From Sequoia sempervirens (taxonomy: Eukaryota; Streptophyta; Pinopsida; Cupressales; Cupressaceae): DNA of 64,000 nucleotides. The stretch spans positions 16,374,322 through 16,438,321 of the forward strand of contig VDFB02000001.1 of the NCBI GenBank assembly GCA_007258455.2, read 5' to 3'. The notes under the pieces were generated by a model that worked only from the letters and a program-made list of their open reading frames with translations, did no database searches and was not told the DNA's origin. Shown here one piece after another: positions 23,841 through 35,731 of the stretch. The stretch's first letter is position 1; each line of letters opens with the position of its first letter. Position numbers and translations under genes: made by a program.

Positions 23841-25330
23841 TTAATGAATAAAGAGGGGTTCACAACCAAGCTATGGATTGGAAAGACAAGTAACATGAAA
23901 AACTCAATGATCAAACCTAATGTTATGCAAACATTCACTAAATGACCTAGAAATGGATGCAAAATAGAATAGAAAGTTGGAAAAGTATAGAGGGGCACCT
24001 AGAAATCTGTAGCAACTTGATTGAAGACTTGAAATTCTGAAAATGTTGAATTTAATGTTTTTTGGGACTCATACACTAGTTTGGGAAATTTAGTCATAGA
24101 TTAGGGTTTCTAGGCATGAACAAAAATATGACAGAGACAAGTTTGGAACACTTGAAAACTAGAAAATTCACTAAACTAGGACTCATATGTTGGAGAAGTG
24201 ACATATTAGTCTAGCTTGGATTTTTCAAAGAATCAAGATTTGAATCTACTCTTCAACCTCTACTCTATCTTCTCAACTTGGTTTCCAGATTTGAATAGCT
24301 GAATTTTGCTTTGTAGATGCCTTTTTATGATCTTCTAAACAAGGTGACAACTTGGACAACTTTGCAAATTGACAACTACTTTCCAATCTTTCTCTTCATT
24401 ATTTCTTCAACCTACATCTACAAATCACACACTAAAGAGATGGAAAAATATTTTTTTTTAGTGGAAAGGGGTTTGCCTTGGTCAAACCTCATTTTGGTAA
24501 TCAAACCTTGTAATAAAATAAATACAGAAAGGAGGAATGATGAATGAACAAAATGATATGTTGTAACTCACTAAACCATAGAAATAAAATGTTGCAAACA
24601 TGTATGAAGTTGCTCCAATTCATGTAGATCTTGAATCTTGCTTGAATGATAGGAATCTTGAATTGAAAGCTTGCTTGAATAATGAAACCCTACACAATTG
24701 TTAGCTCAAAAATAAACATGATGCATGATGACTTTGACATGATGCTTGATACTTGAATAATGCTCCAAAACACTTTGATAATCAACTCTTGAATGCTCTT
24801 CTAAAATACAATTTTCTATAATGCATGAATACTCAAATTTCTAGGTCACTTGTAAGCTTGCTAGGTGAAAAATGAATGAAATAACCTTGCATTTATACTT
24901 GGTTATGCCTAATTTTTTGAAATTACAACACTACAAGCTAACACCAGATCTAGGAGGATAAAATATCACCAAGAATTTGAATTTAATTTAATTTTAACCC
25001 GCATGGGACTTATATGCCATTTAGGGTGTATGAGTCCCATTAGGCTAGGCTTTGAGACACATTTTTCAAGAAATGTTTAGATTCATGTGAAATCTAGATC
25101 AAGGCCTTAAAACCTAGGAGGGACCCATATGCCCAAGGTGGCATATGAATCCCACATCAATAAATCTGGGCCACACAATACAAAAAAAATAATTTATGAT
25201 TTGGTCATTACATATGTGTTAGTATTATCCTCATAAATATGCATTAAATGGGGCTTGTGGATGAAAAATAAGGCTAATTAAGGAATAAAGAAGTCCAATT
25301 AATTAATAAACCCTAGATTAGTGTGAAAGT
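23841..25330 (-). repeat. Right arm of long inverted repeat J
   Basis: Inverted, diverged copy of 7,575-7,677 plus 20,138-21,440. The inner end abuts the start of the ORF3 copy. Outer homology fades near 25,330. A weaker match of CACTAA-GTGAGGAAACTTAG (minus strand, about 25,950) to the D polypurine tract suggests the related sequence may reach that far, with about 600 bases extra in between. Confidence 0.7.
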
Positions 25331-26639
25331 GTGGTGCAACACTTTACAACACCTTAAATAAGACACAATTAATTTCATATAGTTCACAAGGTCCCAAGAC
25401 CTAATGTGAATGTGTTAAACACATTACAACACTAAATCAAGGCAACATTAAGCTTAATTTTACAAGGGGGGCCCAAACAAGTGTGAAAATCTAACTGATG
25501 AAATTTTTTGACACTACATGTAATGTGGCAACAAACTATTGTGTTATGACCTCATTGACCTCTGTGAGTTTCAGGAAGTACTCCAACCAATTGAATTGTT
25601 GAAAAATGGGAAATACCATCCTATATTCTAATAGTTGGGTAAGTGTTTCTAGTTCTCTACGAATAATGTCACCACCCCTAATAATGTTGTGCTATTCTAT
25701 AGTTCCTTAATTACCAATTCTGCTATATTCTTGTTCTTGTTTTATGTATGTCACTCCACCTACACCACTTCCACTATGTATGTATGTATGTTGTAACCTC
25801 TCAATTCAACTTCCTTTAACCCTTTTTCTCTCCTATGAGCTTGTGTTGTTTAAAAATGGAGGAAAATAAAACGGAAAAAATGTTGTAGAGTTTTTGGTTT
25901 TGAAAATCAAGAAAATAAATAATACCCATCCCCCAACTAAAGATACTAAGTTTCCTCACTTAGTGGTACAGTTTTGACGGAGGGTTGTATTAAATGTAGT
26001 GAAAAATTGATTAATATATGAAGCATGCACAAACTAATGTATTAAAATTCCAAAAATCAATAATCACTATGTTAATTATGATAATTTAGTGCATGTACTT
26101 ATATAATTTTGTTGAAGTGAAACTTAAATTATGCGAAGTGATTGATGACTACCTGTAACGGGATGTGAAATGACTTGTTATAATTGAAATGAATTTCATG
26201 CAAAGGAAAATTGAAATGAATAACAACTTATGTATGCCACATGGTGAATGATGGAATGAAAAGTATATAGAGCGTGTGGAATGGGTGAGGTGAAATGAAT
26301 TGCATGGTATGTGGTAATCAAGAAAGGTGGTGGAAATACTATGTGTGAATGGATATAAGAAGCTACATGTGATGAAATAAAATATGTATGGCTACATGTA
26401 CGAAGGGGTAGGATGTGAAATGAGAAATATGCAATGAATACAGAATGGAAATATGAAATTACTATCAAACAAGTGTTATGAGCGCTTGTAGTAACAAGTC
26501 CCTTTTGAATTTTTTTCATCTTTAGGCATGAAGCTATAGGTCCCTTTTGCTTCTTTGACTGTTCCAAAATCAATGTTGTCATTTGTCACCTATGTAGTAT
26601 GTGCATGCAAATTAAGTGGTAGAATTACACCTGTGAAAT
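25331..26639 (-). other. Sequence between J arm and pol end of element E
   Basis: No gene recognised. On the minus strand near 25,930, TTTAGTTGGGGGATGGG is a purine-rich tract that could be a polypurine tract of element E. Open stretches here (for example minus 26,196-26,582) are AT-rich and motif-free. Confidence 0.4.
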
Positions 26640-26905
26640 ATTAGTGGGAAATTTGTGTAGCTCGTTGATGTAAGAAGGAATTCATCCTTCTGCAATGGCT
26701 TCTTGCAAAGATTTAATCTATGTCCATTAACTAGTAATGAGAACCTAACTTCATCAATTGTTTGTAGTTGCACTATCCCATTTGGAAATACTCTTTTTAT
26801 CTCATATGGACCAATCTATCTGGTTTGAAATTTCCCTTTGTATTTTTTGTATTTGGATTCATAAAGAAAATCCCAATCATATACACTAAATTATTTTTCC
26901 TTAAT
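26640..26905 (-). pseudogene. C-terminal end of Athila-like pol (element E)
   Basis: A minus-strand frame starting near 26,900 reads VYDWDFLYESKYKKYKGKF, then after a TAG, IGPYEIKRVFPNGIVQLQ and VRFSLLVNGHRL. This matches the pol C terminus of element A (VQLVTIDPVRFKFLVNGHRL at 39,000-39,090), the region downstream of the integrase core in Ty3 elements. It is cut at about 26,919 by the 3' LTR of H, so H inserted into E's pol. The upstream remainder of E's pol is not found right of H because the H/G junction is rearranged. Confidence 0.75.
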
Positions 26906-26918
26906 GAACTGATCATGT

Positions 26919-28414
26919 TGTGTGCAAGTGTTTCTACTCCTAAATATGAAAAAAAAACTAAGAAATGCAAAGTAAAGAACACTAGACCACTTCAAGATTA
27001 GCCTAAGTTGAACACAAATAAAAGGAAGATAAAACAAAAGTGATTATAACTTTTATCTATGTTGATCCCTTGGTTGGCCCTTGATTGAAGCTTGAGTGTG
27101 TTTTCCTTTTATGGCAATATGATGAAAAGTGGATGCAAGGTGGTGTGGATGCAAATGAAGGATGCAGGTGTGTAATGGAAGCTTAAGGATTCTACAATGG
27201 AGGATGAAATTGAACTTAAATGCAAATGTAAGTGATAGAGCTAAGTATGAAAAATGCTTGGAATTGGCTTGAGAGCATCAGTGAGATACAAATGCATAAG
27301 GTAAATGAATGAATGAGAAGGGGGGTTATTTATAGAAGAAGTTGAATTCTCTAGAGAATTCAACAATCATGATTGAGCCACCATGGCCAAGATGGAGGGC
27401 TATGGTGAGTTGAGGACTCACAAGCCCTCACATCTTGCCATGTGGAGGATGAAGTGTCCAAAGGACATGGTGAGATGGAAAGGGTACAAATGATGTCAAA
27501 GAAGGACAAGTACTTTGAAAGTACCTTGGGAGGGTAGAAGATTTTCTTAGAAAGGAAATTCTTATTTCCATAAGAGAGGAAAGCGACATATGAGGAATTT
27601 TAGTATTCCTCAAAAATCTCCATGGGGAAGAGAAAAGTGGTTGGGGAAATAAATGTGAATTTTAAATTCACATGATTGGAATGGATAATGTGGTTGGGAG
27701 AATAAATATGAATCTTAAATTCATATGAGGAGCACCTTGTAGATAAGACAAGGTTCTTATGAAGGGGGCTGAAAAATACCTTGTGGATAAGACAAGGTCC
27801 TTATAAAAGAAGATTCTTGGCTTTATGTGACTGATGTGACCTTTCAATGATCACATGGGGAAGAGGAGAATCCTTGGAGGAATAAAAAGTGAATTTTAAA
27901 TTTACATGGGGAAGAGGGTCTAGGCCAAATGTGGAAAATGTGAAGCTTTACCAAAAAGATATGCTAAATGTAGCAAGGGGATTAGATTAAGGTTGTGCAA
28001 ATAGGTGATTAAGAAACTTAATGAGGGATTATAAGCAAGTTGGAGAATATGGAGGATGTGACATTAATCCTGATTAAGGTGTGCACATCCTAATTAGGGA
28101 TTAATTAAGTTAATCCAGATTAGAAGAGGGTTATGGAGGATGTGACAAGGAGAAACAAAAAGAGAATTTAAAATTGATTTAAATTCAAAGGGATAAATGA
28201 CTAAATTAAATAAATTGATGTATTTATTTAATTTAGAGAAGAAGGGGGTGAAAGGGTAAAGTATTAATTATTAAATTAATACTTTATAAAAATTTAAGAA
28301 AAGAGGAATATTAATTAAATCAATCAATTTAATTAATATTAACGGAGGATGCGAAATAGATGAATAAAGCAGTGAATTTGACCATGTGGGAGCAGTCAAA
28401 TTTAGATGTCCACA
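26919..28414 (-). repeat. 3' LTR of element H
   Basis: Plus orientation TGTGTGCAAGTG...GATGTCCACA, 1,496 bp, colinear with 57,226-58,641. The minus-strand start TGTGGACATC is preceded by a polypurine tract. An AT-rich palindromic block lies at 28,190-28,345. Open stretches inside it are not genes. Confidence 0.8.
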
Positions 28415-28430
28415 TTTTTCCCCTCTTTGA
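28415..28430 (-). other. Polypurine tract of element H
   Basis: Minus strand TCAAAGAGGGGAAAAA directly before the LTR start TGTGGACATC. Confidence 0.75.
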
Positions 28431-28969
28431 AATATTCTTAGAATAACAGTGTTTCAAAGAAAAATAAAATGTAGATGACTCGATAGAGGAAGTGACTAGA
28501 ATATGATGCCCTAGCATGGAAGAAGTTGCATGAGCTGCCCAAACAGAGGGAAATGAAGGGATATGCCTCAATCTCAACAGAAAATGACTATGATGGAGGA
28601 ATGGAGGAAAAAAGGTAGGGTATGTCCCCTCGAGAGAGTGGTTGGGGAAGAAAAATGGGGCCCCATGCGACCTCTCGACATGAAGAAATGGAAGGTACAA
28701 TTCGATAGATCTTGAAAAACTAGATGGATTTGGATTTTGAATGGAGTGAAACAGACACACAATTTGTAAATGGCAGCTTCATTAATATTGGGAATTAATT
28801 CAGGCAAAAAAGGTTAATTAAAAAGGAAAAATACCCCTCACTTAAAATGAATTTAAAAATGGGGTGAAAGTTACTTATAGTAATTTTAGAATTACTATTC
28901 CTCATTTGCACACCTAACAGTTGAGTGAGAGAGAGAGAGAAGAGGAGAGGAAGAAGACGAGGAGAGAGG
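28431..28969 (+). promoter_or_regulatory. Region 5' of the antisense PMD gene
   Basis: About 540 bases between H's polypurine tract and the ATG of the opposite-strand gene. It ends in a purine run, GAGTGAGAGAGAGAGAGAAG at 28,923-28,942, the sort of GA repeat common in plant 5' leaders and promoters. No certain TATA box can be assigned. If the gene is expressed its promoter lies here or in the 3' LTR read backwards. Confidence 0.35.
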
Positions 28970-31900
28970 ATGTCTGATGACTATGACTTAGACATCATCC
29001 ATCAGGGGGATGAAGTATGGTGGTTTTACCACGAGTGTGTGATTCCACACAAGGTTAGTTTCCAAAACCCCCTTTGTGATTTTAAGCATTTTTTGATGTA
29101 TTTATTAGTGTTTTATGGTTTTTTGAAAATATGGGTTGGGGGAAAAATTGGGATTTCACTAATGGGGTACATACAATAGTCGGTTAGAGGCTATGGGAAG
29201 GGGGGGGAAGTTTCCCAATTAGTGGGTAAATATTTCCAAAAAACTAGAAAAAATATTCCCAAAATGGGTTGGGGTAAAGAGGGAAGGGTAGACTAGCCCC
29301 AAGATCAACCCAAGACAAGTCTGCCCAAAAGAAAAAAAAACATTTTGGCCCACAGAGGGGCAGCTATGCCCCAAGGCAGGGGTATCCCTACCCCACGAGA
29401 GGTGGACCCTCCCCAAAAGGGGAGGTCATGCCCCTTGAAGGGTGGTCACACCCCCGAAGGGGTGGCCACACCCCAAAACGTGTAGTTGTGCCCCTTGAGG
29501 GGTGGCCCCACCCCACAAGGGGTGACGCCACCCAAGATGGGGTGGCCCCACACTAGAAGGGGCAATGACACTCGAGAAAGGGAAGTCCCACTCCAAAAGG
29601 GGGGACGGTGGCCGAGAAGGAGCAACCCTACCCAACAAGGGAAAAAGGACCGAAGAAGAACAAAAAAAGGGGAGGAAAGAAAAGAAAAACAAAGGAAAAT
29701 TGGGAAACTTGGCTAAAAGGGGAGGAAATAATTAGTTAGAAGATAACCTAGGAAATGAGAGAAGAGAGGACATGACTGACATAATGTTGTGGTATGGATG
29801 CAATGATTTGAGCGACTACGGACATGAGAGAGATGGTCCGAGGTGTTGCAGGAGATGCTGAGGGCAATGACTGGAGTAGATCATGAGGCCCTGATAGAAG
29901 CAAGACTGCTACACTTGAGAGGATATCCTACGATGAGAGTGCATCAAGCCATGTTGTCAACCTCCATGTTCCATCTCTCGACAGGGGAGATGTTGGTGCC
30001 TATCAAGGATGTATGGCATATATTGAGGCTCCCTATAGTAGGGTACCTAGAAAGTGAGGTGACGTCAACTAGGGAGGAGCTGGATCATAAACTATACATG
30101 TTGTTTGGAGGAGAGGACCTTCCTATTCAAAAGATGGGTTTAGATGTGGACCAATGTTTGGAAGTGGGGGTACCAACACTACCACTCTATTTGTGTAGGT
30201 TGATCAGTGACCTACTGATATTGGATAGGAGCAGGCATTTCTATAGCCTGAGTTATATGGAGGTTATTTGACATATTGTCGAGGGGAGGGAGGGGTAGTT
30301 TGCATGGGGGACATGTGTATTGGTGCATTTGTAAAGGGATGTGCACTTTGTATGCTATCAAGGGGCCTTACCTTGATGTAGGTGATCCTACTGCAGGTAT
30401 GGACCTGGGAGCACATCAATGTTGCCATGCCAGGAGTGGTGAGAGCAAGGAAAGAGGATGAGGCAATGCTTGTAGCATGGTGGTACAGCATAGAGTATGG
30501 CTGGGTGTTTCACTATGATGGTTTTGGGGATTTGGATAGATGGAGGAGGATCATAGATGACCTACAGGAGGAGCACATAGTGTGGCGGCCATACATGTTT
30601 TGATAGTTTAAAAAATGGAGAGGAGATGAGGTGAGACACAAAGGGTACTTCAGCGCCAAATGCTACATATCCAGGAGGGAGCCTCACATAGTGGAGTTAC
30701 ATAGACCAAACAAGGTGATGAGATAGTTTGGGCTACCACAGGATATTCCCCAAGCACTAGAGAGTTTCAAGCAGATCTCACAAGAGCGGCCATGGGTAGT
30801 GCTAATTTTTGTAGAGGTTACGAGGGCGCATTGGGTGACACTACAGCTAGTACCCTACCTAGGGAGGACTAAAGGGGAGCAGGTGGCAGGATTGACACAT
30901 TGATATATCAGATGGTTCCTTAACAATCAATGGGAGAGGATTACACTAGAGGAGCCCATTACAAAGGCACTAGGCTTTGGATCAGAGGACTAGCTAAGGC
31001 TAGCAACATAGAGTTGAGGGAGGGGGAGATCCCAGTAGAGGGGAGGTCAAGGGGAAGTTAGGGTAGTGGGAACATAGGAGAGAGGATGGGAGGAAGCACG
31101 AGCAGCCGGACAACCAGTGAGGGCAGCGATGTGGAGGCGATAGCTGTAGGACAACAAATGAGGGTAGAGAGGAGGAGACAACCATGGAGAGCTCGGGTGG
31201 AGGCCAAGGCTAAGCAGAAGCATGATATGGTAGAGATGGAGGTGAGGTAGGAGATATATTAGTAGGAGAGAGGATAGGAGGGTGTAGGGGCTACAAGATA
31301 GCTACCAAGGGCAGTGAGGAGGAGTAAACAGTAGACAAGAGACCAAGTGGAGATCGGAGCCGAGCAGGAGCCTGATGAGCCAGAGATGGAGATGAGGGAG
31401 GAGAGATATGAGCCTGAGGGGGAGGTGAGGGTTGTAGGATGACAAATGAGGGTGGGGAGGAGGGGACATCCGAGGAGAGTTCAAGTGGTGATCGGGGCTG
31501 AGAAGGAGCGTGAGCCACAGGATGACGCTCTGGATGTGGGTGTTCTCGTGGTTGAGCCATTGGCGACAATACCATATATACCACATAAGGACCCTATCAT
31601 GTTGTTGAGGGGGGACTAGGTGAGGCTACAGATGACAGAGCAAAGGTTGAGGGTTGTAGAGGCTAAGGGGCACAAACTTGGGGCTAAGGTGAGTAGGCTA
31701 TAGGTAAAGGTAGCCAGATTACAGGCAGAGGAACAAAGGGATTATGGAGTTCTATTTGACCACTTATCCACGCAGCTACGGGAGGTGGAGAGGGAGAGGG
31801 ATGGATTACAGGGTGAGATTGATGGTTTGTGAGTAGTGATACTGAGAGAGCATGATGATCTAGTGGCTATGAGATGGGAGCAGGATAGGTTAGAGGTAGC

Positions 31901-32830
31901 AATGGCTATATCACATGCTAAGGGACAACAGGAGTCTAGAGGGGTTACGGATTAGGTACCAGTAGAGGGTCGACAGTAGGCAAAGAGGGAGATGGAGTTG
32001 AGGGTATAGGTGACAATGTTGCATAGGGAGAAGACTAAGCTCTAGGATAGGGTGTCTATGGTAGAGACAACACATAGGGATGTGAGGTCAAGGGCAGAGG
32101 TAGCAAAGTCCCGATTAGAGATTATGCAAAGAGAGAGGGACACGACGCATGAAAAGGTGCAGGCTCTCCAGGTTGAGAGAGACATAGCATAGATGTAGGT
32201 ATAGGTGATGTAGGGGGAGAGGGATGTTTCACAGGCATAGGCTTAGGCTATGCAGGGGGAGAGGGTTACTGCATGGGGAGAGGGATGTTGCATGGGCATA
32301 GGCTTAGGCTATGCAGGGGGGAGAGGGATATTGCATGGACACAAATAGTGACACTGCTGAGTGGTAGTGGTGGGATAGGGGAAAAGGTATAGAGACTACA
32401 GAGAGAGATGTCGCAGGTGTACAAGCACGAGCTATGGAGGAGAATAGAGATACAGTGAGAGATCAGCTACAAAGAGGATTGCTCGGCTGTAGTTAGCCTA
32501 GGAGGCATGGCCACAAGAGAGGAGGGTCATCACCAGGGATTGAGATAGATATAGACATGAGTGGAATGAAATCAGGTATCAAGCTGTAGAGAGAAATGAG
32601 TATATGAGGTAGGCATCCTTCTGGATGGTTGATTATTAGCAAGAGGTTCTAGAACTGGCACAACGCATGTTTCATTATGTTCGATAGGCTCCTCAAATTC
32701 CTAGGCCACCCCAATCACTAGGGACATAGACCCAAGGATATAGTGATTCTCAGGCGACCCTCCCACATAGATGGCCAGTGCTTGACTCTCCATAGAGGTC
32801 AGATGTGGGAAACTCTTTTTCTAGATGATA
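28970..32830 (+). pseudogene. Antisense plant-mobile-domain/coiled-coil gene in H, decayed
   Basis: The gene runs opposite to H. Exon 1 starts MSDDYDLDIIHQGDEVWW and ends at 29,053 with AAG followed by GTTAGT, a good splice donor. The next coding block (from about 29,790) reads HQAMLSTSMFHLSTGEMLVP and VWHILRLPIVGY. After a frame change it reads LLQVWTWEHINVAMPG and RWRRIIDDLQEEHI, and after 30,603 FGLPQDIPQALESF. These phrases are typical of the plant mobile domain (PMD). From about 31,620 to 32,600 the same strand encodes a long E/R/Q-rich heptad coiled coil with many TAG stops, mostly where CAG would fit. Antisense ORFs between pol and the 3' LTR are known in Grande/Retand-type Tat elements. 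Function unknown; the copy is not translatable as it stands. Confidence 0.6.
29340..29640. repeat. GC-rich minisatellite in the presumed intron
   Basis: About ten imperfect units of roughly 30 bp, each with a CCCC...GGGG palindrome (for example CACACCCCCGAAGGGGTGGC). It stands out in an AT-rich window and lies between the exon-1 donor (29,054) and the PMD-coding block. Open stretches on both strands here (plus 29,486-29,716, minus 29,426-29,692) are by-products of the repeat. Confidence 0.75.
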
Positions 32831-34411
32831 GGATACTGGATTTTGATAGGTGCAGGGTGGATGGACAACACAGAGTAGCAGAGGTTACATTCATATCCTT
32901 GTACTTTTACTTTATTTTGTGATTATGATGTATATGATGGGTATGCATTTTGATGATATTGATGGTCAATATTATGGACTATGTGATGGATATTTGATTT
33001 TGATATTTATATGATATGGGACAACCCTTATTGACACCATGTTATGTGTATGATGGATGATTCTATTTATGCATACATGTACGTTTATCATTTTACTATG
33101 GATGATTATGACGATGTAATATATGTACATATTTATGATGTTATATGTTGATGCTTATATGGATGAAACTAACGTGTGTAATGCAAGATGTGATGCATGT
33201 TTTATGATTTTATCTATGATGGATATGGACCTAACAATTTTTGATGTAGGTGGTGATGCATGTAATATGTTAATGGCATAAACTAATATGGAAATGTATG
33301 GGTATGAATCTAAGATTCTTAGAAAAACCAAACATGATTAATCTAACCAACTTAATATGAGATGGTAATTCACATGGGATAAAATGTAATAAACCTATAA
33401 TGTAACATGCAATGAACATAAGTGTCAATAAGGAATTGCATGGGAATGTGGGTAGATGGTGTGAAACTACACCTGTCAAAAACCATTGATATCCTGAGAA
33501 GAACGAGAGAGAGAAGGTGAATATTTGCACAACCAAAATCATAGGTTAAATGATAGGGATGAATGCAATGTAACATAATTGATTATGAAATGCAATCCTA
33601 ATTTAATTTTCCATCTTTGGAGCACTAATTTTTGCTATAGCATAAGGCACCAAGTGCTAGGGTATATGAAACCAAGGCAAGTTAGCGTCTAATCATAAAA
33701 CAAACACAGCAGACAAGAAGGCTATCCTAACACCCCAAAATGAAAAATACTTTGGTCGAGCCAAGAATTGGGATAACCACAAGCACAAAGGGATGCCCCA
33801 GCGTAACACAAGATCTCAAAGATCCTAGTGGGTACTACGTGGGACAACCCCATAGAAAACAACAAGAAAAGATCAAGATATGCCCCTATGTTAACAAATC
33901 AAAACATGCCATAATATGATATATCATGGCGACCTTGACTAGTTGTAATAAGGAGCTCAAACAATAAACAAAAGCCAAAAGCATCAAAAGATCACAGTCA
34001 ATTTCAAACATCCTTTGACATAGGATCAAAGGGGATGGATGGGATTGATGAGATATGTTAGGAAGGATGCATCCTGTTGAGACTGAAGATGGAAACTAAA
34101 CTAAGATGACCCACATGACATGGAATATTGGATACTAATAAGATCTCCTGATACTAGAGGATATTTTTTGTGAAGAACCAGCTAGATAGGGGCACACTTG
34201 ACAACATGACACAAGACACAAGACACAAGACTAACACATCCTATAGACCTAGGGGCTCAAGGGCTAATCAAAGATTAGCCTTGCCTACGTGAAAGTGCAA
34301 AGCCCTCATAGTTCAAGAAAAGACTATGGATAAAAGCAAAAAGAGGAATGATGGAGATGAGCAATGGAAGACAAGGATCAGAATTGACTAGAAACAAAGC
34401 CTCGGGGGTTG
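32831..34411 (-). other. 3' non-coding region of H, left of element A
   Basis: No gene seen. Bases 32,900-33,250 are rich in ATGATG/GTATATG repeats. Bases 33,590-34,411 resemble the 3' region of C, ending in the block GGGCTC...AGCCTTGCCTACGT...CATAGTTCAAG (34,250-34,315). Joined across element A, the sequence continues at 45,854. Confidence 0.5.
34407..34411. repeat. Target-site duplication of element A, left
   Basis: GGTTG precedes the left LTR; AGTTG follows the right LTR at 45,849-45,853. Four of five bases match, and the difference is one G/A transition. Confidence 0.7.
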
Positions 34412-35718
34412 TGGCTTGCACCCACAAAAGGATATGAATATCATAGTAAAACCCTTCCTGGGAATTGGACATTCCGACAGGTGACTAATATCCCTTTGGG
34501 GACGTTCATTTTACTTGTCAAACCAGGGGACATAGACTTTAAATGGCGCGGCAAAATATATGCACTAGGAACTAGTTTCAGTCAAATCTTAGCAGAAATA
34601 ATACTGGAAAGAAATTCTATCTATGCCACAGGAAGGTAATGCAAAATTCTTTAACTCGACTATGATAAAAACCATAACAACTATGACTGAAACACAAACT
34701 ATGAATTGGCCTTATGCTGCAGGAACAGTCACAGGGATGGACTCTCTATGCTGCAGGAGCACTATAAGACTGAGTTTGTATGAAAACTTCAAAAATGAAA
34801 GCTAACTGAAGATCAACAAAAAATAACAACTAACTAACTAGCTACATATACTTACTAAGTGGGCCCCCTTAGCAAGCATCTACTGATTACGCCAATGCTA
34901 AACTCAGAACTTCATTGAACTTTATTCATGAAAAGAAAATGATATACATCATTTTGTTGATATGGAGACTAACAACAAACTCTGTCTCTGGTCAAACAGA
35001 TTTTGTCTTTCATTATCATATTGATTCTTACATGATATCTGCTACTCTGTTTCTATCTTACTCTAACTATCATCTATCTCTTTTTCTTCCTCCCCCTTCT
35101 CGCTCGCACAGGAAGAGAACTTTATTTAAAAACAAGAGAGCAACTAACTAGCTCTATCAAAGAAAGACGTGGAAGTAAAGTATATCCCCGAATCAAAGAA
35201 CAAACTTCATAATGAATTTATGCATTCAACCTGATCCAGAGAGAATCTAGTGCTCCACTCTTCCTAGATTGACTATCATTAAAATTCTTTCCCATGGTTT
35301 TGGTCCAAGAGTCTTCGTCGGAGCTTCCTCAAAGTCATGTAGGAAATGGACTTTACTGCAAGGTCGAGATCGGCTGCGCTTGACTCGATCATTCTTCAAC
35401 AACCTGTGAAACAAAAGGTAACAGATGCGAAAGAAAAGGCACATTTCACATACATGATATATATTCATTAATTACACATTTTAAATCTACTTCATCATTC
35501 AAAAATTGTATACGATATACCAGCCATTTTCGGGAGTCAACAAGGCAATAAATGCAATCAAGTCAACACAATAAGCTGCAGGAATATAAAAGTATCTTGC
35601 TATAGGATATCCCCATAAAAGGTTTCAACAAAGTTTAAACAGCCATGAAATAACAAAAGTAAATTCATTTAAAATTTTATCATAACATCCAAATTATGAG
35701 TATATTTTAAGCTCATCA
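34412..35718 (-). repeat. 3' LTR of element A
   Basis: 1,307 bp, plus orientation TGGCTTGCACCC...GCTCATCA, colinear with 44,538-45,848. Small open stretches on both strands recur in the partner LTR simply because the LTRs are copies. Confidence 0.9.
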
Positions 35719-35731
35719 CTGCCCCCTACTT
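35719..35731 (-). other. Polypurine tract of element A
   Basis: Minus strand AAGTAGGGGGCAG directly before the LTR start TGATGAGC. Confidence 0.8.

Noticed and set aside
26196..26582. 128-codon minus-strand open frame
   Set aside because: Rich in H, S, Y, I and F from AT-rich sequence, no motif, and out of place downstream of the E pol terminus.
28329..28807. Minus-strand open frames next to the H polypurine tract
   Set aside because: They cross the LTR/internal boundary and the PPT and have no motif.
29426..29692. Open frames on both strands over the GC-rich array
   Set aside because: By-products of a tandem repeat whose unit length keeps frames open.
31291..31586. Proline/serine-rich open frames on the minus strand
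   Set aside because: They are the complement of the E/R/G-rich coiled-coil coding sequence of the plus-strand antisense gene.
34915..35151. Open stretch in the left LTR of A, repeated almost unchanged at 45,041-45,277
   Set aside because: The two are the same place in the two LTR copies. Similarity comes from the LTR duplication, not from protein constraint; no start context or motif.
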